A DNA stretch of 64,000 nucleotides, from assembly GCA_032073245.1 (NCBI GenBank), contig DAMANX010000011.1, positions 1-64,000 of the forward strand, in the 5' to 3' direction. A program made the translations under genes and the position numbers. The notes beneath the pieces were generated by a model. It had not been told where the DNA came from, searched no databases, and saw nothing but the letters and a program-made list of their open reading frames with translations. The DNA is from QVMG01 sp032073245. GTDB lineage: Bacteria > Bacteroidota > Bacteroidia > Bacteroidales > Tannerellaceae. This document shows, piece after piece, positions 63,229-64,000 of the stretch. How positions within the stretch are numbered: position 1 is the stretch's first letter; each line of letters starts with the position of its first letter.

Positions 63229-63236
63229 TATATTTG
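63229..63236 (+). promoter_or_regulatory. -7 box for the HU-like gene
   Basis: The word TATATTTG fits TAnnTTTG, 33 nt before the ATG. Confidence 0.5.
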
Positions 63237-63269
63237 TCTACAGAATCGGAATCTTAATTATTTAGTACT

Positions 63270-63686
63270 ATGGCATTAAAATTCAAATTAGTAAAGTGCA
63301 ATAATCTGGGTCAGGATAGGAAGTTATATCCTTACAAATACCATGCACGTGAAGTTTATACTGAAACTCTTCAATTTGAGGATCTTATCAATGAAATTGC
63401 AGATGCGGGCACTCCATCAAATCAGGTGAAAGCTGTGTTAGACAGGATGGATTTCTTGATGAGGCGGCATCTGGCTCAAGGGCGTATTGTGCAGTTTAAG
63501 GATTTTGGGAATTTTCGTTATTGTATTGGCTCACCCGGTTTTATTTCTGAGGAGGAATTCGATATTAATCAGATCCGGCCACCTCATATAGTGTTTACAC
63601 CCGGGAAAAGCCTTCGAAAAAATATTAAACGCACCACCTTTCAATCTGAAGAACTTTTTGAGATTGAGATAAAAGAAAATAGTTAA
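63270..63686 (+). CDS. HU-like DNA-binding protein
   Basis: A 138-residue protein of the Bacteroidetes HU/IHF-like class. Residues about 1-105 fit an HU fold: a two-helix body (EDLINEIADAGTPSNQVKAV, LDRMDFLMRRHLAQ) then a beta-arm (RIVQFKDFGNFRYCIGSPGF). The C-terminal segment is longer and acidic. HU proteins bind and bend DNA. The exact targets are not known. It has its own promoter. Confidence 0.85.
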   Translation: MALKFKLVKCNNLGQDRKLYPYKYHAREVYTETLQFEDLINEIADAGTPSNQVKAVLDRMDFLMRRHLAQGRIVQFKDFGNFRYCIGSPGFISEEEFDINQIRPPHIVFTPGKSLRKNIKRTTFQSEELFEIEIKENS

Positions 63687-63706
63687 TATATATATAATAA
63701 ATTCCG

Positions 63707-64000
63707 TTATAAAATATCCAGTCTGTCCCGCATCTTTTTGAAATACCTGGAAGAGGCCTCCAGTTCTATTTTGTCAAAAGGAGGATAGAGTATACATTTC
63801 AATGTCTTATTCTCCACTGACATCAAATAGCTTAAGTTGATGATACAGTTTTGATTGATCTGTACAAAAGAAGCATTCAGGGAAGTCAGTTCTTTAGCTG
63901 TGATATTTGTGCGTAGTTTATAAGTGGTATTATCCGAAAAGCGCATTTGCCAGCAACGTTGATCTTTCATGTATTGAAAAAGTAAGACTTCATAACATTT
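63707..64000 (-). CDS. LytTR DNA-binding domain protein (5' end outside window)
   Basis: The visible part is about 98 residues, and the frame stays open to the window edge (the first visible residues read KCYEVLLFQY, followed by Met at 63970). The C-terminal LytTR motif is seen: ITAKELTSLNASFVQINQNCIINL, ending in RYFKKMRDR. LytTR proteins bind DNA by their beta-strands and are usually response regulators or their short relatives. The start cannot be placed. A Met at 63970 would give 87 residues, too short for a LytTR domain plus any partner. Confidence 0.7.
   Translation of the reverse strand, partial: KCYEVLLFQYMKDQRCWQMRFSDNTTYKLRTNITAKELTSLNASFVQINQNCIINLSYLMSVENKTLKCILYPPFDKIELEASSRYFKKMRDRLDIL

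Larger units (their letters stand above)
62805..63269. other. 465-nt divergent regulatory region
   Basis: No gene is seen. It separates the kinase operon (minus) from the HU-like gene (plus) and should hold both promoters. Only the HU-side -7 box (63229-63236) is clear. The 22-nt palindrome array at 63124-63183 lies 46-105 nt before that box. Confidence 0.65.

Noticed and set aside
1..64000. tRNA, rRNA or other known structured RNA genes
   Set aside because: None recognised by eye in gaps. A covariance-model scan could still find one in the gene-free stretches.

Overview
The window looks like chromosome from a Bacteroidales bacterium, most likely the Parabacteroides/Tannerellaceae branch. 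The evidence is an LpxC-FabZ fusion gene, SusC/SusD pairs led by an ECF sigma factor and FecR, short NfeD plus FloA, a BACON-domain protein, and Bacteroidales-type -7 promoter boxes (TAnnTTTG) before many genes. The base composition is AT-rich. The genus is inferred from gene content and was not tested by a search. I saw no tRNA, rRNA, transposase, prophage, CRISPR array or known defence system.

Layout. 1-621 is gene-free and repeat-rich. 622-2176 is an ECF sigma / putative anti-sigma / Spy-like periplasmic protein unit. 2284-33839 is mostly housekeeping: mazG, dsbD, an RluA-type pseudouridine synthase, a TPR/PD40 protein-nfeD-floA-nucleoside phosphorylase-rpiA unit, ttcA, a DUF486 gene, the lpid A/tRNA unit lpxD-lpxC/fabZ-lpxA-pRiA4b-like-miaA, purM-prfA-pyrF, a glucosaminidase, cdd, a phosphosugar mutase, an M23 peptidase, an EEP-family protein, a beta-helix lipoprotein, pepD, a Skp/OmpH protein, an FtsB-like protein and dnaX. 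34688-51721 is a polysaccharide utilisation locus: ECF sigma, FecR, SusC, SusD, a DUF3823 lipoprotein, and a GH9 enzyme flanked by two paralogous ~1000-residue beta-helix/beta-propeller proteins. 52037-53470 is an acidic protein of unknown function. 53509-62804 is a compact nine-gene minus-strand operon for Ser/Thr phospho-signalling. The window ends with an HU-like gene and the 3' part of a LytTR-domain gene.

The most interesting coding unit is the nine-gene operon: two Hanks-type kinases, one PP2C phosphatase, several FHA modules and a trypsin-like protease. Three of its proteins are predicted to span the inner membrane once, each joining a cytoplasmic phospho-module (kinase, phosphatase or FHA) to an extracytoplasmic part (helical tail, LysM, or coiled coil plus protease). 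Three more proteins carry signal peptides. This suggests a transmembrane phospho-signalling system that acts on or senses the cell envelope. I do not recognise it as a named system.

The most interesting non-coding structure is a set of five intergenic arrays (66-154, 21975-22060, 33875-33970, 48521-48608, 63124-63183). They have different sequences but the same repeat period of about 22 nt, mostly with dyad-symmetric units. A separate group of dispersed repeats sits at gene 3' ends, and several of these supply the stop codon of the neighbouring gene.
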